Shown here: in pieces, positions 1 through 11,404 of the stretch
Numbering within the stretch: the stretch's first letter is position 1
How the letters are laid out: each line of letters starts with the position of its first letter
Assembly (NCBI RefSeq): GCF_001704415.2
Contig: NC_030817.1
Coordinates: 31,941,550-32,005,549 of the forward strand
Direction: 5' to 3'
Origin: Capra hircus
Taxonomy: Eukaryota > Chordata > Mammalia > Artiodactyla > Bovidae
Length of the DNA: 64,000 nt
Notes under the pieces: generated by a model
Databases searched by the model: none
The model's input: the letters and a program-made list of their open reading frames with translations, nothing else
What the model was told of the DNA's origin: nothing
Made by a program: the position numbers and the translations under genes

Positions 1-234
1 AAGAGAATTGTGCTATTTGGGGAGATAGGGAAATGTCGCAAGGGCAAAGTTAGCCAAACGATTTAGTTGTTCACTCAATTTTCTTAGCGCAAATTTTATT
101 GCTGAATTACACTTTGGAGTACCTTCAGTGAATATTTTTAAGAGTACAATGTTAACACTTTAACCAGCTGATAAAAACAAGTTAATTAGACCATTTACAC
201 CATCCAGTTACTAGCAGTATGAATTTAGGCCAGT

Positions 235-390
235 CAGGTGTCTGGCTGTGTTTCAGATTCTTCATCTACCTTTTATAAAATGAGGATAATAAGAGCTACT
301 TGATAAGGCTGTTACAAAGATTAAATGAGTCATATATTTAAATACTTAGAACGAGGCCTAGCAAACAGGAAATGCCCAACAAATCCTAGC
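235..390 (+). repeat. MIR SINE fragment
   Basis: The order of motifs is that of the MIR core and 3' part: a CAGATTCTTCATCTA block, then ATAAAATGAGGATAATAA, then GTTACAAAGATTAAATGAGT and a degenerate CTTAGAACGAGGCCTAGCA. MIR is an ancient tRNA-derived, L2-mobilised SINE found in all mammals. The copy is diverged and immobile, and its edges are approximate. Confidence 0.8.
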
Positions 391-2127
391 CAGTCGTCAA
401 AGCAGCAGTCAGTTTGCAGCAGTAGTAGTAATCACAGCAGTAGTACATGGTGGAGGAGGAACAACTCTTCTTTCTCCCCGTTCCTCTCTGCCTTTGTCCA
501 ATAAGCATGGGACAGAAACAAAGAACATGGCAGCTGGCGTGATGCAAGAGATTTAGCTGGATGATGTCAGATTCTAAGGTGAAGTCCTGTGTGTTTCACA
601 GGACCCTGGGACAATGCTTGAAGAAGGCATCTAACTAAGGTGGCAGCACTCTCCACGTGAGCCTGCCTTCTCACAGCCTCTTCTACTTTAGGGCACAAGG
701 CAAATCTCTGTAGCACAGACCCTCATTGCTTGGGTGAACTTTCCCAATGGGATATAAAAAAATGAAAGCACATGGTTATAGGTTTTGTATGTAACATTCT
801 GAACTATAAGAAACAGTTACAATAACAAGCACATTTTGAAGTCAACAGGGTTAAAGTATCTAAAATCCACCTTAATGAAATACTATATTATTAAATATGT
901 CATAGTCACAGTTGGTAATGTACATTTCCAGTGTTAAATTATAAATTTAATCATACTACATGTAAATAATTTAGAATAACAACAAAACAGTATAGTCCCA
1001 CCTAAGGAACCATTTTACTTTGAATTGGTAGCAGGATAATAATATGCTTTTATTATCTTCTATTTCCATGTTTAAACTAGCAATAAATATCATAACTTTA
1101 AAAAAAAGATATCTGAGCTAAACCTCCATAGAGTCTTTCTTGGGTTTCCCTGGCTTCAATAAAACACTGAATAGGGAGCAATCAAACCATTATATTGTAT
1201 GCCTAAAAACAATACGATGTTCTATGTCAATTATATCTTAATCAAAAATACTTTCAGCAAACATTTGTTAGTTGGGCATTAAAAATATATCTGATCTGGT
1301 CGCATTTTACAAAAAGGTCTTCTTTGATACGTTGGGATAAGACCTTACACTTGGAAGATTTTAAATTTCTCACAAACACATCAACATTTGGGGGTACATT
1401 TTGCAGTCATACCACCAAGCCAAGACTGCTCTTCACCATCACTGTCACCAAAGACCAGACCCCACTCAAGAAAGCCATTTGGAAGCAATCCTACCTCTTA
1501 AACAAAGGCTTGAGAAATCAAAACTGTAGGAGAGTTGCCTAGAAAGGGACATTTTGAGCCTGTCTAAATGATTTCATCACCACCCCAAGTTCCATCTGGA
1601 ACCTTGGGGGTGGCTAGTTCTACACACAATTATCTCCACATTATTACCACATCTCTCAGTGTGTATGCCTCAGTCATTCCGCACCCAAACCCCTCCAACC
1701 TGCTACCTTTCTGCTGTGATATCCTTCAGTTCCACCTTCCCATTCTATCATTCTCCTGCTGATCCCTTTCCTGGCAATGACATGACTCCCAGCCTGTGGT
1801 CAGTGGACCTCTTTATGTTTGCTGTTTCAGTTCATCTGCCCCTTCAGTTTACTTGCCCCTTCAGCTCTTGTCCCTTCTGACTCATGCTCAATACTACATG
1901 AGGCCTCTATGACTTATCTATGTTCTTCCCACACTTCTCCACTTGCCAAAATGCTCCTTAGCCTTCCAGACTTGATACCTGACATCAACCGTGAGTCCCT
2001 CTCTGGTTCTCTGTAATCTGAAACATGACTGACATCAAAGAACATTTCTAGCCACATCTCAAATAGAAGATCTCTGTTGTTAATTCAGTTACAGCATTTA
2101 TCTGTACTATATTCAAGCACAATCCCT
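391..2127. other. AT-rich non-coding stretch with one likely L1 3'-end relic
   Basis: No gene is visible. Around 400-445 there is a short run of AGC/AGT triplets, too impure to be a microsatellite. At about 1180-1255 the order ACCATTATATTGTATGCC, then ATGTCAATTATATCTTAATC, resembles the terminal sequence of an ancient L1 on the + strand (confidence about 0.4). The open frames between 1324 and 2016 overlap one another in several frames, have no recognisable domain, and are best read as chance frames. Confidence 0.5.
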
Positions 2128-2727
2128 CAGTTCAGTTCAGTTCAGTCGCTCAGTCGTGTCCAACTTTTTGCAACCCCATGAATCGCAGCACACCAGGCCT
2201 CCCTGTCCATCACCAACTCCCGGAGTTCACTCAAACTCACGTCCATTGAGTCAGTGATGCCATCCAGCCATCTCATCCTCTGTCGTCCCCTCTTCCTCCT
2301 GCCCCCAATCCCTCCCAGCATCAAAGTATTTTCCAATGAGTCAACGCTTCGCATGAAATGACCAAAGTATTGGAATTTCAGCTTTAGCATCATTCCTTCC
2401 AAAGAAATCCCAGGACTGATCTCCTTTAGAGTGGACTGGCTGGATCTCCTTGCAGTCCAAGGGACTCTCAAAAGTCTTCTCCAACACCACAGTTCAAAAG
2501 CATCAATTCTTTGGCGCTCAGCTTTCTTCACAGTCCAACTCTCGCATCCATACATGACCACTGGAAAAACCATAGCCTTGACTAGAGGGACCTTAGTCGG
2601 CAAAGTAATGTCTCTGCTTTTGAATATGCTACCTAGGCTGATCATAACTTTTCTTCCAAGGAGTAAGCGTCTTTTAATTTCATGGCTGCAATCACCATCT
2701 GCAGTGATTTTGGAGCCCCCCAAAATA
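2128..2727 (-). mobile_element. BovB LINE (RTE clade), 5'-truncated 3' end
   Basis: The + strand shows the reverse complement of the BovB 3' end. The tail CAGTTCAGTTCAGTTCAG at 2128 is the complement of (GAACT)n, and is followed by the antisense C-terminal coding part. On the minus strand one frame from 2723 to 2142 (193 codons) reads without a stop through the region downstream of the reverse transcriptase. Recognisable blocks are ADGDCSHEIKRRLLLGRK, MYGCESWTVKKAE, LWCWRRLLRVPWTARRS and DREAWCAAIHGVAKSWT. The YADD catalytic motif lies upstream of the truncation and is absent. The GGGATTGGGGGCAGG-type internal sequence marks the younger BovB group. I see no clear target-site duplication. The element cannot encode a working reverse transcriptase. 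Confidence 0.93.
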
Positions 2728-2919
2728 GGGAGATATAAACAGACTCTATGTTATTTGAGTTGTTATACCTCCTTTGAACACCTAACAGGGTTTTACCTTC
2801 TCAATAAATGCTTCTTGGATGGAACTGAATAATTTCCATGTAACTTATGTTATTGACAAACTATATTTTCCCCTCTGGACACTATAATGTCCAGAGATAA
2901 TAAAATCTCCTACAAAAAT

Positions 2920-3050
2920 CATAGGTTTCAGGGTTCTGCAGCATTGGGTTTGAATCCTGGATAAGACACTATCTAATTTGTGACCTTGGATAGCTAACCT
3001 CATTTCTTATTTGTAATGTAGATTTCATCATCTCCTTGCATTGTTATCAT
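2920..3050 (+). repeat. MIR SINE fragment
   Basis: The motif order matches MIR: GGGTTTGAATCCTGG (the old tRNA B-box region), GTGACCTTGGATAGCTAACCTC, then a degenerate TTTGTAATGTAGATTTCATCATCTCC. It is a diverged relic with approximate ends. Confidence 0.75.
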
Positions 3051-3824
3051 TTTGGATTTGAGTTCCTATGTAGATTGTCTGACACTAGATGAATTCTCAA
3101 TAAGCAGTTATAACTTTTACAACTAGTTGTAATCACTGTATTTAGGCTGAACGAATCTTCATGGCATATTTTATGGTGACTTCTCTCTAGTGTTCCTTTT
3201 TTTAAAAAATGTTTCTTGAATGAATGGAAAATGTGACAATGAACAAACGGAAACTTGGCAAGAAGAAATTCCTGGGAATTAGTCTGTGAGAAGCATGAAT
3301 GGGTCATTTTCTCTTCTCCTCAATTCCAAGGAACCAAATGGGATTCTTCCTTGGCCACCATGAACTAGAAATGAGAAAGCTATTTTGAGCGTATGAACCA
3401 AGAATGTGGCCCCCCAAAAGTGAAGGAAACATTGGTGCTGTCCCAAGTTTTTGTAAATGTGAGTGCCTCTACACTTGGACCACCCCTAAGGCGGTCCCAC
3501 ATTGTAGAAGGAGGTCACAGTGTCTCTATATTCACACAACTGCCCTAGTGCCACATGACCGACCCTAGTGGAGCAGAGCAATTCAGTGTTTGCTGAGTCG
3601 GGGTGTAACTTGCATTGCAGTACCAGGCTACCTGAGCTAAGATGAGTCAGTTTGTTGCGCATGGAGGCTCCACGACGCTTTGTATGCTAAGCAGCAAGTT
3701 GGAACACTAGAAAAGGAAAATAACAAGGTTATGTTTTTTACTCCAAAAAAGCAGCAAGAAGAGGAAGAAATGGGAGAAGGGGAGGGGAAGATGGAGGGAG
3801 AAGAAAAAGAAGCTTTGTTAGGTG
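3051..3824. other. Non-repetitive stretch, nothing recognised
   Basis: The interval is mixed in composition. It includes a purine-rich block near 3735-3800 (GAAGAGGAAGAAATGGGAG and similar). No exon-like frame, RNA gene or known repeat was recognised. The minus-strand frames at 3047-3307 and 3637-3855 have no domain and are unlikely to be real. Confidence 0.4.
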
Positions 3825-4055
3825 CTTCCTGTGTACCAGCTACTGTCCTAAACACTTAAATCATGAGAGAACCACTCTGAGTTCATCCTACAAAGCAATT
3901 ATTTTTAATTCTTCTCTTCTACAGATGAAGAAACTCAGGCCTAAATTTTAAAAATTGTCGAAGATCACAGAACTATTGTGACTGCAATAAGCTGAGATTC
4001 AAACCAGTGTCGAATTAGCCCCAAACTTATTCATGCTTTCCCCTGCTATTCATTA
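3825..4055 (-). repeat. MIR SINE, antisense
   Basis: The + strand reads the reverse complement of MIR nearly end to end: TGTGTACCAGCTACTGTCCTA, CACTTAAATCATG, CTACAGATGAAGAAACTCAG, AAGATCACAGAACTATTGTG and GAGATTCAAACCAGTGTC. This is one of the longer MIR copies in the window. Confidence 0.8.
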
Positions 4056-4079
4056 ATTTTCAAAAAAATATTAATGTAG

Positions 4080-4440
4080 CACTTATTTATTCTATGTTAA
4101 AAACTGGTATGTCACTGTAAACATAACAGTAGACAAAATATACAAAAATTCTTGCTTTTATAGAGCTTACTTTCTAGTGGGGAATTCAAATAATAAATAA
4201 ACAAATGAGTAAGATAAAGAATGTTAGGTGATGGTGAATGCTCTGGAAGAGAGTAGAACCAAGAAGGGAGATGGGGCTGCAATTTTAAATGGAGCAATTA
4301 GGGAATACTTCATTGACAAGACAAAAGTTGGGCCAAGACATAAAGGATTAAGGGAGGGAGCTATGGGAACCCACGGGGAAGTTTTCCAGGCAGAGGCAAT
4401 GGGAAACGCAAAGGTCCTGCGGCTGGAATACTTTTAATTC
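4080..4440 (+). repeat. Ancient mammalian interspersed repeat, family unresolved
   Basis: The order 'ATAGAGCTTACTTTCTAGTG', 'AAATAATAAATAAACAAATGAG', 'GGTGATGGTGAATGCTCTGGA', 'TTTTCCAGGCAGAGGCAATG', 'GCAAAGGTCCTGCGGC' matches a very common old mammalian repeat whose name I cannot give with confidence. Similar text occurs at 57365-58505 and more weakly at 38085-38680. The small frame starting with MMVNALEES lies inside it and is not a gene. Confidence 0.45.
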
Positions 4441-5019
4441 AGTTTAACCTGTGTGAGGAACAAGGGAGTCAGAGTAGTTGGAGCAGTTTTACTGCTGGAA
4501 GAGTGAGACGCCTAAAACTCAGGGTCCCACTGAAGCAGAGACAGCATGGACGCTGTGGATCAAAAACGTGGAGCATACAGGATCTGCAGAAGAAATTCAT
4601 AACAGAAATAAATGCACAGAGAATGTGTGCTATTTACCTCCAAAGAGTGAACTGCGGGTAGGAAAAAAGAATAGAGTAGAATTTATACTTTTCATTTAAT
4701 ACACTTCTCTACTTATTTTTAAACCAAGCATGCTATTAATTTTAAATCTAATTAAATGCATTAATATTCTATAAATGTGCTTAAGTATTAATACATGCAT
4801 AAGAATGTTCATAGCTTTTCTGTTCCTAAACAACCAATAGGGAGCTGCTTTTAAATACTGGGCTATCTATATAAGGATACATAGAGGTACTTATGGAGTA
4901 GATCTACACACTGACTTAGAAAGAGGTCTAAGGTTTAGGACTCAGAGCACTGGAGTAGGAAGTGTACCTTATGGACATAATTGAATACATGTGCTCATTT
5001 ATTTATATGCTGTTGTACA
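4441..5019. other. AT-rich stretch, nothing recognised
   Basis: AT-rich sequence without a coding signal. A possible weak L1M-like segment (CATAAGAATGTTCATAGC near 4798) may be the upstream end of the L1M relic that follows. Confidence 0.4.
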
Positions 5020-5570
5020 AAGTTCTCTAAATAATTGTTTATACAGTAATAGCAAAAAAATGGAAACTATCTGTTTACAATTATGGAACTGAAAAAAATC
5101 ATGGTGCATTCAATTGCTAAACTATTAGTCATTTAAAATTATTACATATGTCTATATTTAGCATGAAAATACATGCTATGTATATTTAAAATTAATTTTA
5201 GAAAGCAAGCTTTTAAAATTTAAATTGCAGATGTGGAATGATCTCTCTCTCTCTCTCTTTTTTTTTTTTTGGTAAAAGATACTAGAAAGAAATTCCATGA
5301 AAGGAGGGATTTATTGTTTTCAGTGCTTTATTTCCTGAAAAACACCTGGTTCCTAGGGCATGGCCCACACACCGTTGATGTCTGTTGAATATTAAAACAA
5401 TGAATAAAAGTGTATATCCACATGCAAAAACACAAAACCCAAAGGACCGATTACAATATGTTAACAGAATTTATATTTAGGCATACCATTTAAATGGTTT
5501 TTATTTTTCTTGATACTTATCTGTATTTCCTAGTTTTTAACAAAAATAATAGTTTCACTTAAGGCTTATT
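5020..5570 (+). repeat. Ancient L1M 3' region interrupted by an L2 3' fragment
   Basis: AATAGCAAAAAAATGGAAAC followed by a degenerate AATTATGGAAC...TGGTGCATTC block is the L1M signature for the end of ORF2 and the 3' UTR. The continuation at 5410-5570 (AATATGTTAACAG...CTTGATACTTATCTGTATTT) fits the same L1M 3' UTR. Between them, about 5285-5405 resembles an L2 3' end: a 'GGGATTTATTGTTTTCAGTGC' block, GTTGATGTCTGTTGAAT, then AATGAATAAAAG. A (CT)n-(T)n run lies at about 5240-5272. No intact coding remains. Confidence 0.55.
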
Positions 5571-6175
5571 TAAAGTATTAAAAGTTTCGGAATATTTCAA
5601 GGCTAAGAGTTCAGAAAATATCTGTTTCCAGGAATGAGTATAACTAATCATTACCTAGCTGAGGACTCAGGGTTGAAGTACAGGCAGTTGGACAAGCAGT
5701 TTTTACTGTGTGGAAATGGTAGTTCTTGCAGGAGGCTGATAAGGAGAGACTGACAAAATCAATGTGAACAGAGCAGTTTTAAGTCTAAAGAGTTTGGAGA
5801 GGGGAGCTGCTGTATCCTAGAAGGTAATGATCCCTAATCATTAGGGAATTTGACTTGTACCAACTCATAATTTATTTTTGGGTTGCTCCTCTTGAGATTT
5901 GGGTAGCTGCCCTTGTAAACTACACAGTTCAGATTCCCCAGGAGTGTGTGTGATTTGCATGTGATTCAGTCAATTACGCATTTTCTCTTGAAAATAGTGC
6001 CTTCATTAAAAGTAAGAACAAATATGGACTTGTAGCTCTGCCTGAGCAGGACTAAGGCAGAAGTTTTGCATTTCCCCTGGGGCCAGGAAGGAAGAACAAT
6101 TGGAGTTGGGCCAAAGCTAGTTGGCAGTTTCTTTCTTTGATAGAAGGTTAAAAGGAAAAGTTTGGAGATGCCTGC
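5571..6175. other. Non-repetitive stretch, nothing recognised
   Basis: No known repeat or gene was recognised. A minus-strand frame (5966-6409) runs from here into the adjacent Bov-A2; its first half is antisense SINE sequence and the rest has no domain, so it is not annotated as a gene. Confidence 0.4.
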
Positions 6176-6444
6176 GGAGAAGGCCATGGCACCCCACTCC
6201 AGTACTTTTGCCTGGAAGATCCCATGGACGGAAGAGCCTGGTAGGCTGCAGCCCATGGGGTTGTGAAGAATCGGACACAACTGAGTGACTTCACTTTCAC
6301 TTTTCACTTTCATGCATTGGAGAAGGAAATGGCAACCCACTCCAGTGTTCTTGCCTGGAGGATCCCAGGGACGGGGGAGCCTGGCAGGCTGCCATCTATG
6401 GGGTCGCACAGAGTCGGACAGGACTGAAGCAACTTAGCAGCAGC
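6176..6444 (+). mobile_element. Bov-A2 SINE (two Bov-A units)
   Basis: Two related monomers lie head to tail. The first starts GGAGAAGGCCATGGCACCCC and ends GGACACAACTGAGTGACTTC. A linker of CACTTTCACTTTTCACTTTC-type follows. The second runs from GGAGAAGGAAATGGCAACCC to CTGAAGCAACTTAGCAGCAG. The short (AGC)n tail is the normal Bov-A2 3' end. Each unit resembles the BovB 3' end, and the SINE is thought to be mobilised by BovB enzymes. I see no clear target-site duplication. Confidence 0.93.
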
Positions 6445-7955
6445 ATCTTTAGCATGAGGCTATAGAGACACCCTTTCTAACATTTTAGAATTATGTAAGA
6501 AATTTAAGATACTTACTGGCCTTCTATATCTACCACAACCTAAAGAACTATAAATTAAAGTCATAGAAACCCCAAGGTTTTTGAAGCTGTTTCTTCTACT
6601 TTTGTTTTTATCTTGTTTTAAGTATGTGCATTTAATTGAATTTATTATATCACTATATTTGACCTTTTTTCTTCTGTTACTTCCTTTTATTCCTTACTCA
6701 TGTACATGCTAGTAGTGTTTATTTTTCCCTTTATATTTTATTGCCTTATTTACCTATTATACTTACTCTTTATATGATCTTATTTTAAAAATATATTTTA
6801 CCCTATCATATCATCTTAACACATCCCCTTGGATAATTTTATTCTTCTATTTTGTAAAAAGTAATCACCACATCCCATTTTATCAGCATGCTGTATGGTC
6901 ACATTTCTCTTAAAAGTTTTCATTAAATCACTTGAATCTCACTTAGGCCTTCTCTCCAGTGATACCCAAAGTGATAGGAACACTTTATCTCATTCAGGAG
7001 GTCAATTGCCCACCCTCACCGTGACTCATTGCTGTATTCACCCTGGGTACTCCCTGCCAATCTGGCTAGGATTCCCAATTTACAATGTTACAGCTCTTTG
7101 AATATATACTTGTGCCACCCAAAGGACCAGGTCAACTTCTACTATTTACTACATCACCCACAAGCACTTGTGCAGACAGTATTCACTGCCTAACAAAGGC
7201 CATTCCCCTTTCCCCACTCTCTTGCTGTTATACAGACCTGACCAACAAAGACAAATGGGAACTATATCCAGAGTAAGAAGTGCCTATGGGGGAACAACTT
7301 CCCATATATGGTGAATGTTATTAAGTCTACATGTGATTCCTGGAACTACTGCAGCCCTCATGAGACAATGAGGGAAGATATCGTCAACAAACTGAGAATA
7401 TTTGTGAAGGGAAGATAGGAAAATACCAGAATTCATCACTGCATTGGATTAATGAACCAAACCTGGAACCACTTTGCCTGTAGACTTCTTATGGAAGATG
7501 ATAAGTATCCTTATTACTTAAGTCCATTTTAGTCAAGCATTGTGCCGCTTATAGCCCAAAGCATCCTAACAGACATACTGGCCTTCTGTGAAGGTCCGCA
7601 AGTACAGGAGTCACCATGCTGATCTCATCTCTTTTCTGCTCTCACAGTGATTGTCTTTTTCAGACATCAGTTGCATTTCACTGTTACTTACTTAAAGCCA
7701 CCACAGTCCTCCCCAACAGTTTCACAAATCACTGGTAGAAGGAGTCAGATTCTTCTTCACCTCCCACCAAATGTTTGGGCTCCTTATGCAAATTTGCCTA
7801 CAAATTCCTATGCAACTGTCAAGTTCATTATATCAGATTTTTCTCACAGAATAATATTGTAAAGTCTTAACTGTACACCTGCTATATAATAATTTTCCTC
7901 ATAGAAACAAATTATGTTCATGCAAAGAACTGGAAAATGACAGAAAAAAAGTTTT
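6445..7955. other. AT-rich stretch, nothing recognised
   Basis: AT-rich with long T-rich tracts (6600-6880). No exon-like frame, RNA gene or confidently recognisable repeat was found. Frames at 6895-7276 and 7647-7862 overlap in different phases and carry no domain. Confidence 0.4.
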
Positions 7956-8190
7956 TAAAGAAAATTTCAACCTACTAACCAGAAATATGTTAGCATTTTG
8001 GTGTATTTTTTTGGAATCTTATACAATTGAGGTCATACTGCATGTGTAATTTGGTAACCTGGCTTACTCACTTAATATACTGTTTCTAATCTTGCATTAC
8101 TATTCTTCAAAAGCAGGAGGTTTAAAGGTTTGAAAATATCCTCTCATGGGAAAGTACCAAAATGTATTTAATCATTCCATTATGGAGAAA
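7956..8190 (-). repeat. Ancient LINE 3' fragment
   Basis: The order 'TTGGTGTATTTTTTTGGAATC', 'ATTGAGGTCATACTGCATGTG', 'TTACTCACTTAATATACTG', 'AATGTATTTAATCATTCC' is that of a common antisense L1M/L2-age LINE 3' fragment. The exact family is not resolved. Confidence 0.5.
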
Positions 8191-8209
8191 GAAACTATAA
8201 AACATAATG

Positions 8210-8460
8210 TTAAAGCTTTGGATTTTAGGTAAAAAAAAAAATCTCAATTCTACTCTTTATTGAACAAATTGATTAACTTCTTGTAGCTTTGGTTTCCTTT
8301 TCCAGGCAAGAGTACTGTAGTGGGGTGCCATTGCCTTTTCCGATATATAAAGTAGGTATAATCATAACAGCAATCTGCTAAGCTTATTGTGAGAAAGTAT
8401 AAAAGCTTAAAACAGGATCTGGCACAAAGTTAATACTCAATAAAGGCTTATTATTATGAT
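8210..8460 (+). repeat. MIR SINE interrupted by a Bov-A2 fragment
   Basis: TTGGTTTCCTT at about 8290, then after an interruption ATATAAAGTAGGTATAATCA, CAGGATCTGGCACAAAGTTAA and TACTCAATAAAGGCTTATTA form a MIR 3' half. The interruption (8304-8341) is a foreign SINE piece described separately. Removing it restores an uninterrupted MIR reading across the junction. Confidence 0.8.
8298..8341 (-). mobile_element. 44-bp Bov-A2 fragment nested in MIR
   Basis: TTTTCCAGGCAAGAGTACTG, then TGGGGTGCCATTGCCTTTTCC, is the reverse complement of the first bases of Bov-A2. The octamer CCTTTTCC stands at 8296-8303 and again at 8334-8341, as expected for a target duplication or for a microhomology junction. 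Only the 5' end of the SINE is present, with no 3' tail, which is unusual for target-primed insertion. Confidence 0.75.
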
Positions 8461-9480
8461 TAAAATATTGGGTTATTTTTAATTTTTCTCAAATATACAT
8501 ATAGAACTCATGACCATCAATGGCCATAAATTACTTTTTGCATCTTGATTATTTGGGAGAATTATTTCCTAGGAAGGGAATTCTGGTTAATGCCTATTTG
8601 GTTTTGATACTTTATCAGAGTTTTATAAAAATAAGAAAGCAGGGAATTCAGACCTCCAGAGACAACAGTGAGAAGAATATATACATTTGCTGAACTCAAT
8701 AAGTATTTTCCATTTTAGTTAGTTTTCCAGTAACTCTCCTAACATCAGAGGGTAGATGAACCCATTTTCTCCAAAGCTCAGCCTTTTGTCCTTAAATTGA
8801 AGCAATCCAGTCCATTCACAGGGCACTAAAATAACAACAGGTCTATTCTGCAGACTACTCAGATGACCTAGAGGATGGTATCATCTTTTACAGTTACGAA
8901 TTCTCATTTTCCTTTTTGAAGAGAAATGTGATTTAAACAAAAATCTAGGGTTTTTCCAACATATAATTTCTGACAACTCACGGGAGTACAAAGAATGAGT
9001 AAAGTACAAAGAGTCCTTTCTGAAGGAAGCCTCATTGTAGACTCCAAGTATAATTTTAATTAAGTAGCATAATTAACTACTTAATTGCCTAATTATGTAG
9101 TTTCATCAACCAATTATCAATTTCCTCAGATACGTTTTCATTCATCCTATGTTCTGCTTGCCACCATTTCAAAGAAAGGCCACAGCTTCTGTCCTGAACT
9201 CTTAAGTTACTAGTCTTAGAATTCTCTATCCATCATGGCAGACAAAGAGAAAGTAATGAAAGGAAGAAGGCATCTTCTGTTTTTAATACCACTCAGAAAA
9301 TCCTTTCACCAGACTCCCTTGTCCTACTTATTCTTTGAATCTTTAAATTGAATGTAAAAGTTCTTTTGGATTAAATTATATATGAGTTATTAAGAGTTCA
9401 CTGGCTCACAGCAGTTTTAAGTCCGAATTCTGTGGAAGATTCTTTAAACAGATAAGAATCCTTTCCCAGCATGTTTGCGG
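8461..9480. other. AT-rich non-coding stretch with a short palindrome
   Basis: No gene or known repeat was recognised. A 10-bp perfect inverted repeat with a 9-nt spacer lies at 9058-9067 and 9077-9086 (AATTAAGTAG / CTACTTAATT), in a locally AT-rich and partly self-complementary run. Confidence 0.4.
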
Positions 9481-9806
9481 GTCAGGAATAGAGACACAGA
9501 GGTGGAGAATAAGCCTTGTGGACATAGACGGGGAAGAAGAGAATGGGATGCGCTGAGAGAGTGGCACTGACGTCCAAACACTATCACGTGTAAAGCGGAC
9601 AGTGGGAAGCTGCTGCGCAGCACAAGGAGCTCAGCTCCGCGCTGTGATGACCCGGAGGGGCGGGATGGGAGCTGGGAGTGGGAGGGAGGCGCAAGAGGAG
9701 GGCATACATGTATCCATGTAGGGGATTCCCTTTGTGGTACAGTAGAAACTACCACAATATCGCAAAGCAATTATATTCCAATAAAAAGTAAAAATAAAAT
9801 AAAACC
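9481..9806 (+). mobile_element. L1 3' UTR fragment (cetartiodactyl L1)
   Basis: The motif order is that of the ruminant L1 3' UTR: GAGACACAGAGGTGGAGAATA, CTTGTGGACATAGACGGGGA, GTGGGAAGCTGCTGCGCAGC, GGAGCTCAGCTCCGCGCTGT and ACAATATCGCAAAGCAATTA. It ends in TATTCCAATAAAAAGTAAAA with an A-rich tail. Only the 3' UTR is present, with no ORF2 sequence. It is diverged, but it retains more CpG than its surroundings. Confidence 0.85.
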
Positions 9807-9974
9807 ATGGGGAAAAAAATTCAACAAACTGAAAAAACCATTTGTTGTTCATTAAGGGATGCTACAGAATTAAATGATGCCTTTGCTGCCCTCCAGTGGC
9901 TGTCCTGGATCCTAACAACTTGTACTGCCTTTTGTCCTGCAGCCTGGTCTCATCCTGTCTTCTGCTTTCTCTGC

Positions 9975-10813
9975 TTTTTCAGTTAGTTCATTTCAGTGGC
10001 TCAGTCGTGTCCGACTCTTTGCGAACCCACGGACTGCAGCACTCCCTGTCAGGCTCCCCTGTCCATCACAAACTCCCAGAGCTTGCTCAAACTCATGTCC
10101 ATCGAGTCGGTGATGCCCTCCGATCATCTCATCCTCTGTTGTCCCCTTCTCCTCCTGTCTTCAATCTTTACAAGTATCAGGTCTTTTCCAATGAGTCAGT
10201 TCTTCGAATCCGGTGGCCAAAGTACCGGAGCTTCAGCTTCAGCATCAGTCCGTCCAATGAATATTCAGTGTTGATCTCCTTTAGGATTGACTGGTTTGAT
10301 CTCCTTGCAGTCCAAGGGACTCTCAAGAGTCTTCTCCAACACCACAGTTCACAAGCATCAGTTCTTTAGCACTCAACTTTCTTTATGGTCCAACTCTCAC
10401 ATCCATACATGACTACTGGGAAAACCATAACTTTGACTAGATGGACCTTTGTCGGCAAAGTAATGTCTCTGCTTTTTGACCATTAGATCTACCTAATGTC
10501 TAGGTTGGTCATAGCTTTTCTTCCAAGGAGCAAGCGTCTTTTAATTTCATGGCTATAGTCACTAACTGCAGTGATTTTGGAGCTGAAGAAAATAAAGTCT
10601 GTCACTGTTTCCATTGTTTTCCCATCTATTTGCCATGAAATGATAGGACCAGATGCCATGATCTTAGTTTTGAATGTTGAGCTTTAAGCCAGCTTTTTTA
10701 CTCTCTTCTTTCACTTTTCATCAAGAGGCTCTTTAGTTCCTCTTTGCTTTCTACCATAAGGGCGGTTTCATCTGCATATCTGAGGTTATTGATATTTCTC
10801 CCAGCAATCTTGA
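9975..10813 (-). mobile_element. BovB LINE, 5'-truncated, frameshifted
   Basis: The antisense 3' end begins after 9974 (TTAGTTCATTTCAGTGGCTCAGTCGTGTCC) and extends upstream in the element past the reverse transcriptase active site. Near 10740-10815 the minus strand encodes IAGRNINNLRYADETALMV, so the catalytic YADD is YADE in this copy. The reading frame is broken several times. TTCTCTGC at 9967-9974 and 10814-10821 is the target-site duplication. The CTTCAATCTTT-type internal sequence places it in the older BovB group. It is a dead copy. Confidence 0.92.
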
Positions 10814-10821
10814 TTCTCTGC

Positions 10822-11404
10822 ACTTTAGCATCCTTGTTCTCATCTTTAGTATCTGAAGGAACTGAGCCCCTCAATGGCTCATCCAGATTCATGGCTCCGT
10901 TTTGACCCCGAGATCACAATGTTATCCTCTGCTAGACTCCATCTCCCTTTCTCCCATGTGTGGCTGAACACTCCCTTCCTCTTGGACTGGGAGGGTACAT
11001 TCTCAGTAATGGTGCATTCAGTTAAGTGGTCCTTTGTTTAAAAATTATATTCTTAATTCTTGCCTATACTATGGCTCTTCATCAGCCAGATGAGCAGGTT
11101 GGGCACATCTTTTGCAAAGCTTGGCTTGTTCACTGAGCATTCTATAAGCATTTCTAAGTATACTCATTCTAGGGGACCCCTTTTCCTATGTTTTTGTCTC
11201 TCCTCATTATCCTTTTTGTGGTTCAGAGAACCTCACAAAGATTTTATCTCCAGTACAAGGTAGATTTCTAATTCATAATCATTTGCCAAAATGAAATGCC
11301 TGATGCACTTTATGGGAAATTAATCATTTAGCTTTTCCTGGCACTTTCTCAAGTTTTTGGAAAAGATTTCCTCTCTTCTCCCAATGGAAACAGACTTTAA
11401 AATT
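10822..11404. other. Non-repetitive stretch, nothing recognised
   Basis: The sequence between a BovB and the next L1. No exon, RNA gene or known repeat was recognised. Confidence 0.4.

Noticed and set aside
9896..10369. 157-codon + strand open frame
   Set aside because: Its latter two-thirds are antisense to the BovB 3' end, which is naturally poor in stops in this direction; the rest has no domain.
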